NCBI GenBank assembly: GCA_035222895.1
Contig: JAVYIG010007177.1
Coordinates: 1-64,000, forward strand
Reading direction: 5' to 3'
DNA length: 64,000 nt
DNA from: Strongylocentrotus droebachiensis
Lineage: Eukaryota; Echinodermata; Echinoidea; Camarodonta; Strongylocentrotidae
The notes below the pieces were generated by a model. That model searched no databases, was not told the origin of the DNA, and was given only the letters and a program-made list of their open reading frames with translations. The translations under genes and the position numbers were made by a program. The number at the start of each line of letters is the position of its first letter. Position 1 is the first letter of the stretch. Shown here piece after piece: positions 37,636-50,600 of the stretch.

Positions 37636-38672
37636 TGTTTTCTCTCTCTCTCTCTCTCTCTCTCTCTTCTTTTCCCTTTTTTTCTTCATTTTCTATCTTC
37701 ATTCCTTTTCTCTTTCTTTTTGCGGGGGGGGGGGGGTTCATGATTGGACAGACAAAAAGCGAAACTTGTAGTGAGATATTTACTTACACTATTCATCTGG
37801 GCACTCGACAAGCACAAGTACGATAATACGCCAACGGCGGTCTGTACTTAACCGGAAGAAGAATAAGAAACGAAACAAAGACGACACTTTGAAAAGTAGG
37901 GTAAATTAGACGGGGAAGTAAATAGGGAAACGATGAGAGGAAAGTTTTTAGACGATTGAAAGTACAGGCAGGGGCGTCGCCAAAGGGGGGGTGTGGGGGT
38001 GCGACACCCCCCCCCCCCCCACCTGTCAGGATATTGTCGGTAAAATTGCGCTGCCGTCGGGAAAGAGAGAAAAGGGGAGGGGAAAAAAGAGAGGGGAAAA
38101 AAGAGAGGGAAAAAAGAAAGGGAAAGGGAAAACAAAAAAAAAAAAAAATGAAAAGAAAGAAAAGAAAAGGGAAGAAAGAAAGAGAAAAAAGAAAAAGAGG
38201 GAGGAGAGGAAAGAAAAGAAACAAAAAAAGAAAAAAGAGTGAAAGGGAAACAAAAGAAACGGGGGGGGTGAAAGATAGGAGAGAGAGGGGAGGTAAGAGT
38301 CTGAGAACGGAGGAGTGGGAGTAAAAGAGAGAAGGGGGTTGTTGGGTGGAGTCGTCTCGTCGAGGGAGCAAGAAAGACACGGGTAAATATGTTGCTGTGT
38401 CTGGTCAGCTGTGTCGGTATTCTTGCTCGATCCTCGTGTACTATAACAATGCAGAAGTTTGAAGTCGGTGAGATGTATATTGTCGGTCGGCCGACAAGTT
38501 TTTTTTCCCGACGAACTGTGACTTCTTATCCGCTGTGACGACTTCGAGAGTGACTACAACTACAATACTTGTATTTCCCTCGAAGTTGCACTTTCCTATA
38601 ATATCAGCTAAAGAAATCAGAGGTTTAAAATTTTCGGGGAAACTAAATTCAAACAAGGATTAATTAGAGTCA
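37636..38672. repeat. second copy of the leader (host flank plus left element end)
   Basis: Nearly identical to 34367-35400, including AGTACAGG and CAGGGGCGTCGC at about 37962-37981, differing mainly in homopolymer length. The junction replaces a satellite ...GGTACAAC with TATGTTTTCTCTC, within CT-rich sequence common to both sides. Confidence 0.92.
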
Positions 38673-41600
38673 ACAACGGTACGACGAATCGTCTTCCTTT
38701 CTCTATATTGTGATGAAACGCCAAAAATTCCGCGCTTCGCGCGGAAGGGGAAACTTCATTTAGACGACTCGAGAACGGTACAACGAATCGTCTTCCTTCT
38801 CTAATAATTTAAGGAAACGTCAAAGCTTTCGCGCTTCGCGCGGGTAGGGGAAACTGAATTCAGATGAATAGGGCTTAATAAGATTCGAAAACGGTACGAG
38901 GAATCGTCTTCCTTTCTCTATATTGTGATGAAACGCCAAAAATTCCGGGCTTCGCGCGAAAGGGGAAAACTTCATTTAGACGAGTCGAGAACGGTACAAC
39001 TAATCGTCTTCTTTCTCTAATAATTTATTTAAGAAAACGTCAAAGCTTTCGCGCTTCGCGCGGGTAGGGGAAACTGAATTCAGATGAATAGGGCTTAATA
39101 AGATTCGAAAACGGTACGAGGAATCGTCTTCCTTTCTCTATATTGTGATGAAACGCCAAAAATTCTACGCTCCGCGCGAAAGGGGAAAACTTCATTTAGA
39201 CGAGTCGAGAACGGTACAACTAATCGTCTTCTTTCTCTAATAATTTAAGGAAACGTCAAAGCTTCCGCGCTTCGGGCGAGAGGGGGAAACTGAATTCAGA
39301 AAAAATTAATAGGGCTTATTTAGAGACGAAAACGGTACAACGAATCGTGTTTTTTCTCTAATAATTTAAGGAAACGTCAAAGCTTTCGCGCTTCGCGCGG
39401 GTAGGGGAAACTGAATTCAGATGAATAGGGCTTAATAAGATTCGAAAACGGTACGAGGAATCGTCCTCCTTTCTCTATATTGTGATGAAACGCCAAAAAT
39501 TTCGCGCTTCGCGCGAAAGGGGCAAACTTCATTTAGACGAGTCGAGAACGGTACAACTAATCGTCTTCTTTCTCTAATAATTTAAGGAAACGTCAAAGCT
39601 TCCGCGCTTCGCGCGAGAATAGGAAACTGAATTCAGAAAAAATTAATAGGGCTTATTTAGAGTCGAAAACGGTACAACGAATCGTGTTCTTTCTCTAATA
39701 ATTTGAGGAAACGTCAAAGCTTTCGCTTCGCGCGGGTGGGGAAAACTGAATTCAGATGAATAGGGCTTAATAAGATTCGATAACGGTACGAGGAATCGTC
39801 TTCCTTTCTCTATATTGTGATGAAACGCCAAAAATTTCGCGCTTCGCGCGGAAGGGGAAAACTTCATTTAGACGACTCGAGAACGTCACAACGAATCGTC
39901 TTCTTTCTCTAATAATTTAAGGAAACGTTAAAGCTTCGCACGAGAGGGGGAAACTTCATTTAGACGACTCGAAAACGGTACGAGGAATCGTCTTCCTTTC
40001 TCTATATTGTGATGAAACGCCAAAAATTCCGGGCTTCGCGCGAAAGGGGAAAACTTCATTTAGACGAGTCGAGAACGGTACAAGTAATCGTCTTCTTTCT
40101 CTAATAATTTATTTAAGAAAACGTCAAAGCTTTCGCGCTTCGCGCGGGTAGGGGAAACTGAATTCAGATGAATAGGGCTTAATAAGATTCGAAAACGGTA
40201 CGAGGAATCGTCTTCCTTTCTCTATATTGTGATGAAACGCCAAAAATTCTACGCTCCGCGCGAAAGGGGAAAACTTCATTTAGACGAGTCGAGAACGGTA
40301 CAACTAATCGTCTTCTTTCTCTAATAATTTAAGGAAACGTCAAAGCTTCCGCGCTTAGGGCGAGAGGGGGAAACTGAATTCAGAAAAAATTAATAGGGCT
40401 TATTTAGAGACGAAAACGGTACAACGAATCGTGTTTTTTCTCTAATAATTTAAGGAAACGTCAAAGCTTTCGCGCTTCGCGCGGGTAGGGGAAACTGAAT
40501 TCAGATGAATAGGGCTTAATAAGATTCGAAAACGGTACGAGGAATCGTCCTCCTTTCTCTATATTGTGATGAAACGCCAAAAATTTCGCGCTTCGCGCGA
40601 AAGGGGCAAACTTCATTTAGACGAGTCGAGAACGGTACAACTAATCGTCTTCTTTCTCTAATAATTTAAGGAAACGTCAAAGCTTCCGCGCTTCGCGCGA
40701 GAATAGGAAACTGAATTCAGAAAAAATTAATAGGGCTTATTTAGAGTCGAAAACGGTACAACGAATCGTGTTCTTTCTCTAATAATTTGAGGAAACGTCA
40801 AAGCTTTCACTTCGCGCGGGTGGGGAAAACTGAATTCAGATGAATAGGGCTTAATAAGATTCGATAACGGTACGAGGAATCGTCTTCCTTTCTCTATATT
40901 GTGATGAAACGCCAAAAATTTCGCGCTTCGCGCGGAAGGGGAAAACTTCATTTAGACGACTCGAGAACGTCACAACGAATCGTCTTCTTTCTCTAATAAT
41001 TTAAGGAAACGTTAAAGCTTCGCACGAGAGGGGGAAACTGAATTCAGACAAAATTAATAGGGCTTATTTAGAGTCGAAAACGGTACAACGAATCGTGTTC
41101 TTTCTCTAATAATTTGAGGAACTTCAAAGCTTTCGCGCTTCGCGCGAGAGGGGGAAACTGAATTCAGATGAATAGGGCTTAATAAGAGTCGAAAACGGTA
41201 CGAGAAATCGTCTCCCTTTCTCTATATTGTGATGAAACGCCAAAAATTCCGCGCTTTGTGCGAAAGGGGAAAACTTAATTTAGACGGGTCGAGAACGGTA
41301 CAACTAATCGTCTTCTTTCTCTAATAATTTAAGGAAACGTCAAAGCTTCCGCGCTTCGCGCGAGAGTGGGAAACTGAATTCAGACAAAATTAATAGGGCT
41401 TATTTAGAGTCGAAAACGGTACAACGAATCGTGTTCTTTCTCCAATAATTTGAGGAAACGTCAAAGCTTTCGCGCTTCGCGCGGGTGGGGGAAACTGAAT
41501 TCAGATGAATAGGGCTTAATAAGAGTCGAAAACGGTACGAGAAATCGTCTTCCTTTCTCTATATTGTGATGAAACGCCAAAAATTCCGCGCTTCGCGCGG

Positions 41601-43758
41601 AAGGGGAAACTTCATTTAGACGACTCGAGAACGGTACAACGAATCGTCTTCCTTCTCTAATAATTTAAGGAAACGTCAAAGCTTTCGCGCTTCGCGCGGG
41701 TAGGGGAAACTGAATTCAGATGAATAGGGCTTAATAAGATTCGAAAACGGTACGAGGAATCGTCTTCCTTTCTCTATATTGTGATGAAACGCCAAAAATT
41801 CCGGGCTTCGCGCGAAAGGGGAAAACTTCATTTAGACGAGTCGAGAACGGTACAACTAATCGTCTTCTTTCTCTAATAATTTATTTAAGAAAACGTCAAA
41901 GCTTTCGCGCTTCGCGCGGGTAGGGGAAACTGAATTCAGATGAATAGGGCTTAATAAGATTCGAAAACGGTACGAGGAATCGTCTTCCTTTCTCTATATT
42001 GTGATGAAACGCCAAAAATTCTACGCTCCGCGCGAAAGGGGAAAACTTCATTTAGACGAGTCGAGAACGGTACAACTTATCGTCTTCTTTCTCTAATAAT
42101 TTAAGGAAACGTCAAAGCTTCCGCGCTTCGGGCGAGAGGGGGAAACTGAATTCAGAAAAAATTAATAGGGCTTTTTTAGAGACGAAAACGGTACAACGAA
42201 TCGTGTTTTTTCTCTAATAATTTAAGGAAACGTCAAAGCTTTCGCGCTTCGCGCGGGTAGGGGAAACTGAATTCAGATGAATAGGGCTTAATAAGATTCG
42301 AAAACGGTACGAGGAATCGTCCTCCTTTCTCTATATTGTGATGAAACGCCAAAAATTTCGCGCTTCGCGCGAAAGGGGCAAACTTCATTTAGACGAGTCG
42401 AGAACGGTACAACTAATCGTCTTCTTTCTCTAATAATTTAAGGAAACGTCAAAGCTTCCGCGCTTCGCGCGAGAATAGGAAACTGAATTCAGAAAAAATT
42501 AATAGGGCTTATTTAGAGTCGAAAACGGTACAACGAATCGTGTTCTTTCTCTAATAATTTGAGGAAACGTCAAAGCTTTCGCTTCGCGCGGGTGGGGAAA
42601 ACTGAATTCAGATGAATAGGGCTTAATAAGATTCGATAACGGTACGAGGAATCGTCTTCCTTTCTCTATATTGTGATGAAACGCCAAAAATTTCGCGCTT
42701 CGCGCGAAAGGGGAAAACTTCATTTAGACGACTCGAGAACGTCACAACGAATCGTCTTCTTTCTCTAATAATTTAAGGAAACGTCAAAGCTTCGCACGAG
42801 AGGGGGAAACTGAATTCAGACAAAATTAATAGGGCTTATTTAGAGTCGAAAACGGTACAACGAATCGTGTTCTTTCTCTAATAATTTGAGGAACTTCAAA
42901 GCTTTCGCGCTTCGCGCGAGAGGGGGAAACTGAATTCAGATTAATAGGGCTTAATAAGAGTCGAAAACGGTACGAGAAATCGTCTCCCTTTCTCTATATT
43001 GTGATGAAACGCCAAAAATTCCGCGCTTCGTGCGAAAGGGGAAAACTTAATTTAGACGGGTCGAGAACGGTACAACTAATCGTCTTCTTTCTCTAATAAT
43101 TTAAGGAAACGTCAAAGCTTCCGCGCTTCGCGCGAGAGTGGGAAACTGAATTCAGACAAAATTAATAGGGCTTATTTAGAGTCGAAAACGGTACAACGAA
43201 TCGTGTTCTTTCTCCAATAATTTGAGGAAACGTCAAAGCTTTCGCGCTTCGCGCGGGTGGGGGAAACTGAATTCAGATGAATAGGGCTTAATAAGATTCG
43301 AAAACGGTACGAGGAATCGTCTTCCTTTCTCTATATTGTGATGAAACGCCAAAAATTTCGCGCTTCGCGCGGAAGGGGAAAACTTCATTTAGACGACTCG
43401 AGAACGTCACAACGAATCGTCTTCTTTCTCTAATAATTTAAGGAAACGTCAAAGCTTCCGCGCTTCGCACGAGAGGGGAAAACTGAATTCAGACAAAATT
43501 AATAGGGCTTATTTAGAGTCGAAAACGGTACAACGAATCGTGTTCTTTCTCTAATAATTTGATTCAAGATAATTTGAGGAACTTCAAAGCTTTCGCGCGA
43601 GAGGGGGAAACTGAATTCAGATGAATAGGGCTTAATAAGAGTCGAAAACGGTACGAGGAATCGTCTTCCTTTCTTTATATTGTGATGAAACGCCAAAAAT
43701 TCCGCGCTTCGTGCGAAAGGGGAAAACTTCATTTAGACGAGTCGAGAACGGTACAACT
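38673..43758. repeat. satellite array, block 2
   Basis: Same A/B monomers as block 1. The first about 1.3 kb follow the block 1 order almost base for base. An extra internal duplication of about 1.08 kb is seen by comparing 39643-39867 with 40727-40951. A second pass through the block 1 order starts near 41570. Confidence 0.93.
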
Positions 43759-44060
43759 ATGTTTTCTCTCTCTCTCTCTCTCTCTCTCTCTTCTTTTCCC
43801 TTTTTTTCTTCATTTTCTATCTTCATTCCTTTTCTCTTTCTTTTTGCGGGGGGGGGAGGGGGGGGTTCATGATTGGACAGACAAAAAGCGAAACTTGTAG
43901 TGAGATATTTACTTACACTATTCATCTGGGCACTCGACAAGCACAAGTACGATAATACGCCAACGGCGGTCTGTACTTAACCGGAAGAAGAATAAGAAAC
44001 GAAACAAAGACGACACTTTGAAAAGTAGGGTAAATTAGACGGGGAAGTAAATAGGGAAAC
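43759..44060. repeat. truncated third copy of the leader
   Basis: Matches 34367-34668 and then jumps at GGGAAAC into satellite CTAATCGTCTTC. The terminal inverted repeat and subterminal region are missing from this copy. Confidence 0.9.
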
Positions 44061-46619
44061 TAATCGTCTTCTTTCTCTAATAATTTAAGGAAACGTCAAA
44101 GCTTCCGCGCTTCGCGCGAGAGTGGGAAACTGAATTCAGACAAAATTAATAGGGCTTATTTAGAGTCGAAAACGGTACAACGAATCGTGTTCTTTCTCCA
44201 ATAATTTGAGGAAACGTCAAAGCTTTCGCGCTTCGCGCGGGTGGGGGAAACTGAATTCAGATGAATAGGGCTTAATAAGAGTCGAAAACGGTACGAGAAA
44301 TCGTCTTCCTTTCTCTATATTGTGATGAAACGCCAAAAATTCCGCGCTTCGCGCGGAAGGGGAAACTTCATTTAGACGACTCGAGAACGGTACAACGAAT
44401 CGTCTTCCTTCTCTAATAATTTAAGGAAACGTCAAAGCTTTCGCGCTTCGCGCGGGTAGGGGAAACGGGAACGGTACAACTAATCGTCTTCTTTCTCTAA
44501 TAATTTATTTAAGAAAACGTCAAAGCTTTCGCGCTTCGCGCGGGTAGGGGAAACTGAATTCAGATGAATAGGGCTTAATAAGATTCGAAAACGGTACGAG
44601 GAATCGTCTTCCTTTCTCTATATTGTGATGAAACGCCAAAAATTCTACGCTCCGCGCGAAAGGGGAAAACTTCATTTAGACGAGTCGAGAACGGTACAAC
44701 TTATCGTCTTCTTTCTCTAATAATTTAAGGAAACGTCAAAGCTTCCTAGCTTCGGGCGAGAGGGGGAAACTGAATTCAGAAAAAATTAATAGGGCTTTTT
44801 TAGAGACGAAAACGGTACAACGAATCGTGTTTTTTCTCTAATAATTTAAGGAAACGTCAAAGCTTTCGCGCTTCGCGCGGGTAGGGGAAACTGAATTCAG
44901 ATGAATAGGGCTTAATAAGATTCGAAAACGGTACGAGGAATCGTCCTCCTTTCTCTAATAATTTAAGGAAACGTCAAAGCTTCCGCGCTTCGGGCGAGAG
45001 GGGGAAACTGAATTCAGAAAAAATTAATAGGGCTTTTTTAGAGACGAAAACGGTACAACGAATCGTGTTTTTTCTCTAATAATTTAAGGAAACGTCAAAG
45101 CTTTCGCGCTTCGCGCGGGTAGGGGAAACTGAATTCAGATGAATAGGGCTTAATAAGATTCGAAAACGGTACGAGGAATCGTCCTCCTTTCTCTATATTG
45201 TGATGAAACGCCAAAAATTTCGCGCTTCGCGCGAAAGGGGCAAACTTCATTTAGACGAGTCGAGAACGGTACAACTAATCGTCTTCTTTCTCTAATAATT
45301 TAAGGAAACGTCAAAGCTTCCGCGCTTCGCGCGAGAATAGGAAACTGAATTCAGAAAAAATTAATAGGGCTTATTTAGAGTCGAAAACGGTACAACGAAT
45401 CGTGTTCTTTCTCTAATAATTTGAGGAAACGTCAAAGCTTTCGCTTCGCGCGGGTGGGGAAAACTGAATTCAGATGAATAGGGCTTAATAAGATTCGATA
45501 ACGGTACGAGGAATCGTCTTCCTTTCTCTATATTGTGATGAAACGCCAAAAATTTCGCGCTTCGCGCGAAAGGGGAAAACTTCATTTAGACGACTCGAGA
45601 ACGTCACAACGAATCGTCTTCTTTCTCTAATAATTTAAGGAAACGTCAAAGCTTCGCACGAGAGGGGGAAACTGAATTCAGACAAAATTAATAGGGCTTA
45701 TTTAGAGTCGAAAACGGTACAACGAATCGTGTTCTTTCTCTAATAATTTGAGGAACTTCAAAGCTTTCGCGCTTCGCGCGAGAGGGGGAAACTGAATTCA
45801 GATTAATAGGGCTTAATAAGAGTCGAAAACGGTACGAGAAATCGTCTCCCTTTCTCTATATTGTGATGAAACGCCAAAAATTCCGCGCTTCGTGCGAAAG
45901 GGGAAAACTTAATTTAGACGGGTCGAGAACGGTACAACTAATCGTCTTCTTTCTCTAATAATTTAAGGAAACGTCAAAGCTTCCGCGCTTCGCGCGAGAG
46001 TGGGAAACTGAATTCAGACAAAATTAATAGGGCTTATTTAGAGTCGAAAACGGTACAACGAATCGTGTTCTTTCTCCAATAATTTGAGGAAACGTCAAAG
46101 CTTTCGCGCTTCGCGCGGGTGGGGGAAACTGAATTCAGATGAATAGGGCTTAATAAGATTCGAAAACGGTACGAGGAATCGTCTTCCTTTCTCTATATTG
46201 TGATGAAACGCCAAAAATTTCGCGCTTCGCGCGGAAGGGGAAAACTTCATTTAGACGACTCGAGAACGTCACAACGAATCGTCTTCTTTCTCTAATAATT
46301 TAAGGAAACGTCAAAGCTTCCGCGCTTCGCACGAGAGGGGAAAACTGAATTCAGACAAAATTAATAGGGCTTATTTAGAGTCGAAAACGGTACAACGAAT
46401 CGTGTTCTTTCTCTAATAATTTGATTCAAGATAATTTGAGGAACTTCAAAGCTTTCGCGCGAGAGGGGGAAACTGAATTCAGATGAATAGGGCTTAATAA
46501 GAGTCGAAAACGGTACGAGGAATCGTCTTCCTTTCTCTATATTGTGATGAAACGCCAAAAATTCCGCGCTTCGTGCGAAAGGGGAAAACTTCATTTAGAC
46601 GAGTCGAGAACGGTACAAC
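44061..46619. repeat. satellite array, block 3
   Basis: A/B monomers with deletion junctions at about 44466 (GGGAAACGGGAACGG) and a repeated pair around 44940-45190. The remainder follows the block 2 order. Confidence 0.93.
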
Positions 46620-47661
46620 TATGTTTTCTCTCTCTCTCTCTCTCTCTCTCTCTTCTTTTCCCTTTTTTTCTTCATTTTCTATCTTCATTCCTTTTCTCTT
46701 TCTTTTTGCGGGGGGGAGGGGGGGGTTCATGATTGGACAGACAAAAAGCGAAACTTGTAGTGAGATATTTACTTACACTATTCATCTGGGCACTCGACAA
46801 GCACAAGTACGATAATACGCCAACGGCGGTCTGTACTTAACCGGAAGAAGAATAAGAAACGAAACAAAGACGACACTTTGAAAAGTAGGGTAAATTAGAC
46901 GGGGAAGTAAATAGGGAAACGATGAGAGGAAAGTTTTTAGACGATTGAAAGTACAGGCAGGGGCGTCGCCAAAGGGGGGGGTGTGGGGGTGCGACACCCC
47001 CCCCCCCCCACCTGTCAGGATATTGTCGGTAAAATTGCGCTGCCGTCGGGAAAGAGAGAAAAGGGGAGGGAAAAAAAGAGAGGGGAAAAAAGAGAGGGAA
47101 AAAAGAAAGGGAAAGGGAAAACAAAAAAAAAAAAAAATGAAAAGAAAGAAAAGAAAAGGGAAGAAAGAAAGAGAAAAAAGAAAAAGAGGGAGGAGAGGAA
47201 AGAAAAGAAACAAAAAGAAGAAAAAAGAGTGAAAGGGAAACAAAAGAAACGGGGGGGTGAAAGAGAGGAGAGAGAGGGGAGGTAAGAGTCTGAGAACGGA
47301 GGAGTGGGAGTAAAAGAGAGAAGGGGGTTGTTGGGTGGAGTCGTCTCGTCGAGGGAGCAAGAAAGACACGGGTAAATATGTTGCTGTGTCTGGTCAGCTG
47401 TGTCGGTATTCTTGCTCGATCCTCGTGTACTATAACAATGCAGAAGTTTGAAGTCGGTGAGATGTATATTGTCGGTCGGCCGACAAGTTTTTTTTCCCGA
47501 CGAACTGTGACTTCTTATCCGCTGTGACGACTTCGAGAGTGACTACAACTACAATACTTGTATTTCCCTCGAAGTTGCACTTTCCTATAATATCAGCTAA
47601 AGAAATCAGAGGTTTAAAATTTTCGGGGAAACTAAATTCAAACAAGGATTAATTAGAGTCA
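46620..47661. repeat. fourth copy of the leader
   Basis: A full-length copy of 34367-35400, including the host flank, AGTACAGG and CAGGGGCGTCGC, with small homopolymer differences. Confidence 0.92.
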
Positions 47662-50600
47662 ACAACGGTACGACGAATCGTCTTCCTTTCTCTATATTGT
47701 GATGAAACGCCAAAAATTCCGCGCTTCGCGCGGAAGGGGAAACTTCATTTAGACGACTCGAGAACGGTACAACGAATCGTCTTCCTTCTCTAATAATTTA
47801 AGGAAACGTCAAAGCTTTCGCGCTTCGCGCGGGTAGGGGAAACTGAATTCAGATGAATAGGGCTTAATAAGATTCGAAAACGGTACGAGGAATCGTCTTC
47901 CTTTCTCTATATTGTGATGAAACGCCAAAAATTCCGGGCTTCGCGCGAAAGGGGAAAACTTCATTTAGACGAGTCGAGAACGGTACAACTAATCGTCTTC
48001 TTTCTCTAATAATTTATTTAAGAAAACGTCAAAGCTTTCGCGCTTCGCGCGGGTAGGGGAAACTGAATTCAGATGAATAGGGCTTAATAAGATTCGAAAA
48101 CGGTACGAGGAATCGTCTTCCTTTCTCTATATTGTGATGAAACGCCAAAAATTCTACGCTCCGCGCGAAAGGGGAAAACTTCATTTAGACGAGTCGAGAA
48201 CGGTACAACTAATCGTCTTCTTTCTCTAATAATTTAAGGAAACGTCAAAGCTTCCGCGCTTCGGGCGAGAGGGGGAAACTGAATTCAGAAAAAATTAATA
48301 GGGCTTATTTAGAGACGAAAACGGTACAACGAATCGTGTTTTTTCTCTAATAATTTAAGGAAACGTCAAAGCTTTCGCGCTTCGCGCGGGTAGGGGAAAC
48401 TGAATTCAGATGAATAGGGCTTAATAAGATTCGAAAACGGTACGAGGAATCGTCCTCCTTTCTCTATAATGTGATGAAACGCCAAAAATTTCGCGCTTCG
48501 CGCGAAAGGGGCAAACTTCATTTAGACGAGTCGAGAACGGTACAACTAATCGTCTTCTTTCTCTAATAATTTAAGGAAACGTCAAAGCTTCCGCGCTTCG
48601 CGCGAGAATAGGAAACTGAATTCAGAAAAAATTAATAGGGCTTATTTAGAGTCGAAAACGGTACAACGAATCGTGTTCTTTCTCTAATAATTTGAGGAAA
48701 CGTCAAAGCTTTCGCTTCGCGCGGGTGGGGAAAACTGAATTCAGATGAATAGGGCTTAATAAGATTCGATAACGGTACGAGGAATCGTCTTCCTTTCTCT
48801 ATATTGTGATGAAACGCCAAAAATTTCGCGCTTCGCGCGGAAGGGGAAAACTTCATTTAGACGACTCGACAACGTCACAACGAATCGTCTTCTTTCTCTA
48901 ATAATTTAAGGAAACGTTAAAGCTTCGCACGAGAGGGGGAAACTGAATTCAGACAAAATTAATAGGGCTTATTTAGAGTCGAAAACGGTACAACGAATCG
49001 TGTTCTTTCTCTAATAATTTGAGGAACTTCAAAGCTTTCGCGCTTCGCGCGAGAGGGGGAAACTGAATTCAGATGAATAGGGCTTAATAAGAGTCGAAAA
49101 CGGTACGAGAAATCGTCTCCCTTTCTCTATATTGTGATGAAACGCCAAAAATTCCGCGCTTCGTGCGAAAGGGGAAAACTTAATTTAGACGGGTCGAGAA
49201 CGGTACAACTAATCGTCTTCTTTCTCTAATAATTTAAGGAAACGTCAAAGCTTCCGCGCTTCGCGCGAGAGTGGGAAACTGAATTCAGACAAAATTAATA
49301 GGGCTTATTTAGAGTCGAAAACGGTACAACGAATCGTGTTCTTTCTCCAATAATTTGAGGAAACGTCAAAGCTTTCGCGCTTCGCGCGGGTGGGGGAAAC
49401 TGAATTCAGATGAATAGGGCTTAATAAGAGTCGAAAACGGTACGAGAAATCGTCTTCCTTTCTCTATATTGTGATGAAACGCCAAAAATTCCGCGCTTCG
49501 CGCGGAAGGGGAAACTTCATTTAGACGACTCGAGAACGGTACAACGAATCGTCTTCCTTCTCTAATAATTTAAGGAAACGTCAAAGCTTTCGCGCTTCGC
49601 GCGGGTAGGGGAAACTGAATTCAGATGAATAGGGCTTAATAAGATTCGAAAACGGTACGAGGAATCGTCTTCCTTTCTCTATATTGTGATGAAACGCCAA
49701 AAATTCCGGGCTTCGCGCGAAAGGGGAAAACTTCATTTAGACGAGTCGAGAACGGTACAACTAATCGTCTTCTTTCTCTAATAATTTATTTAAGAAAACG
49801 TCAAAGCTTTCGCGCTTCGCGCGGGTAGGGGAAACTGAATTCAGATGAATAGGGCTTAATAAGATTCGAAAACGGTACGAGGAATCGTCTTCCTTTCTCT
49901 ATATTGTGATGAAACGCCAAAAATTCTACGCTCCGCGCGAAAGGGGAAAACTTCATTTAGACGAGTCGAGAACGGTACAACTAATCGTCTTCTTTCTCTA
50001 ATAATTTAAGGAAACGTCAAAGCTTCCGCGCTTCGGGCGAGAGGGGGAAACTGAATTCAGAAAAAATTAATAGGGCTTTTTTAGAGACGAAAACGGTACA
50101 ACGAATCGTGTTTTTTCTCTAATAATTTAAGGAAACGTCAAAGCTTTCGCGCTTTCGGGGAAACTAAATTCAAACAAGGATTAATTAGAGTCAACAACGG
50201 TACGACGAATCGTCTTCCTTTCTCTATATTGTGATGAAACGCCAAAAATTCCGCGCTTCGCGCGGAAGGGGAAACTTCATTTAGACGACTCGAGAACGGT
50301 ACAACGAATCGTCTTCCTTCTCTAATAATTTAAGGAAACGTCAAAGCTTTCGCGCTTCGCGCGGGTAGGGGAAACTGAATTCAGATGAATAGGGCTTAAT
50401 AAGATTCGAAAACGGTACGAGGAATCGTCTTCCTTTCTCTATATTGTGATGAAACGCCAAAAATTCCGGGCTTCGCGCGAAAGGGGAAAACTTCATTTAG
50501 ACGAGTCGAGAACGGTACAACTAATCGTCTTCTTTCTCTAATAATTTAAGGAAACGTCAAAGCTTCCGCGCTTCGGGCGAGAGGGGGAAACTGAATTCAG

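Noticed and set aside
34580..47369. Long Phe/Leu/Ser-rich or Lys/Glu/Arg-rich open frames at 34580-35113, 37793-38380, 46782-47369 and their opposites
   Set aside because: They are translations of purine/pyrimidine runs in the amplified leader. Copies differ by homopolymer frameshifts and no domain is visible.
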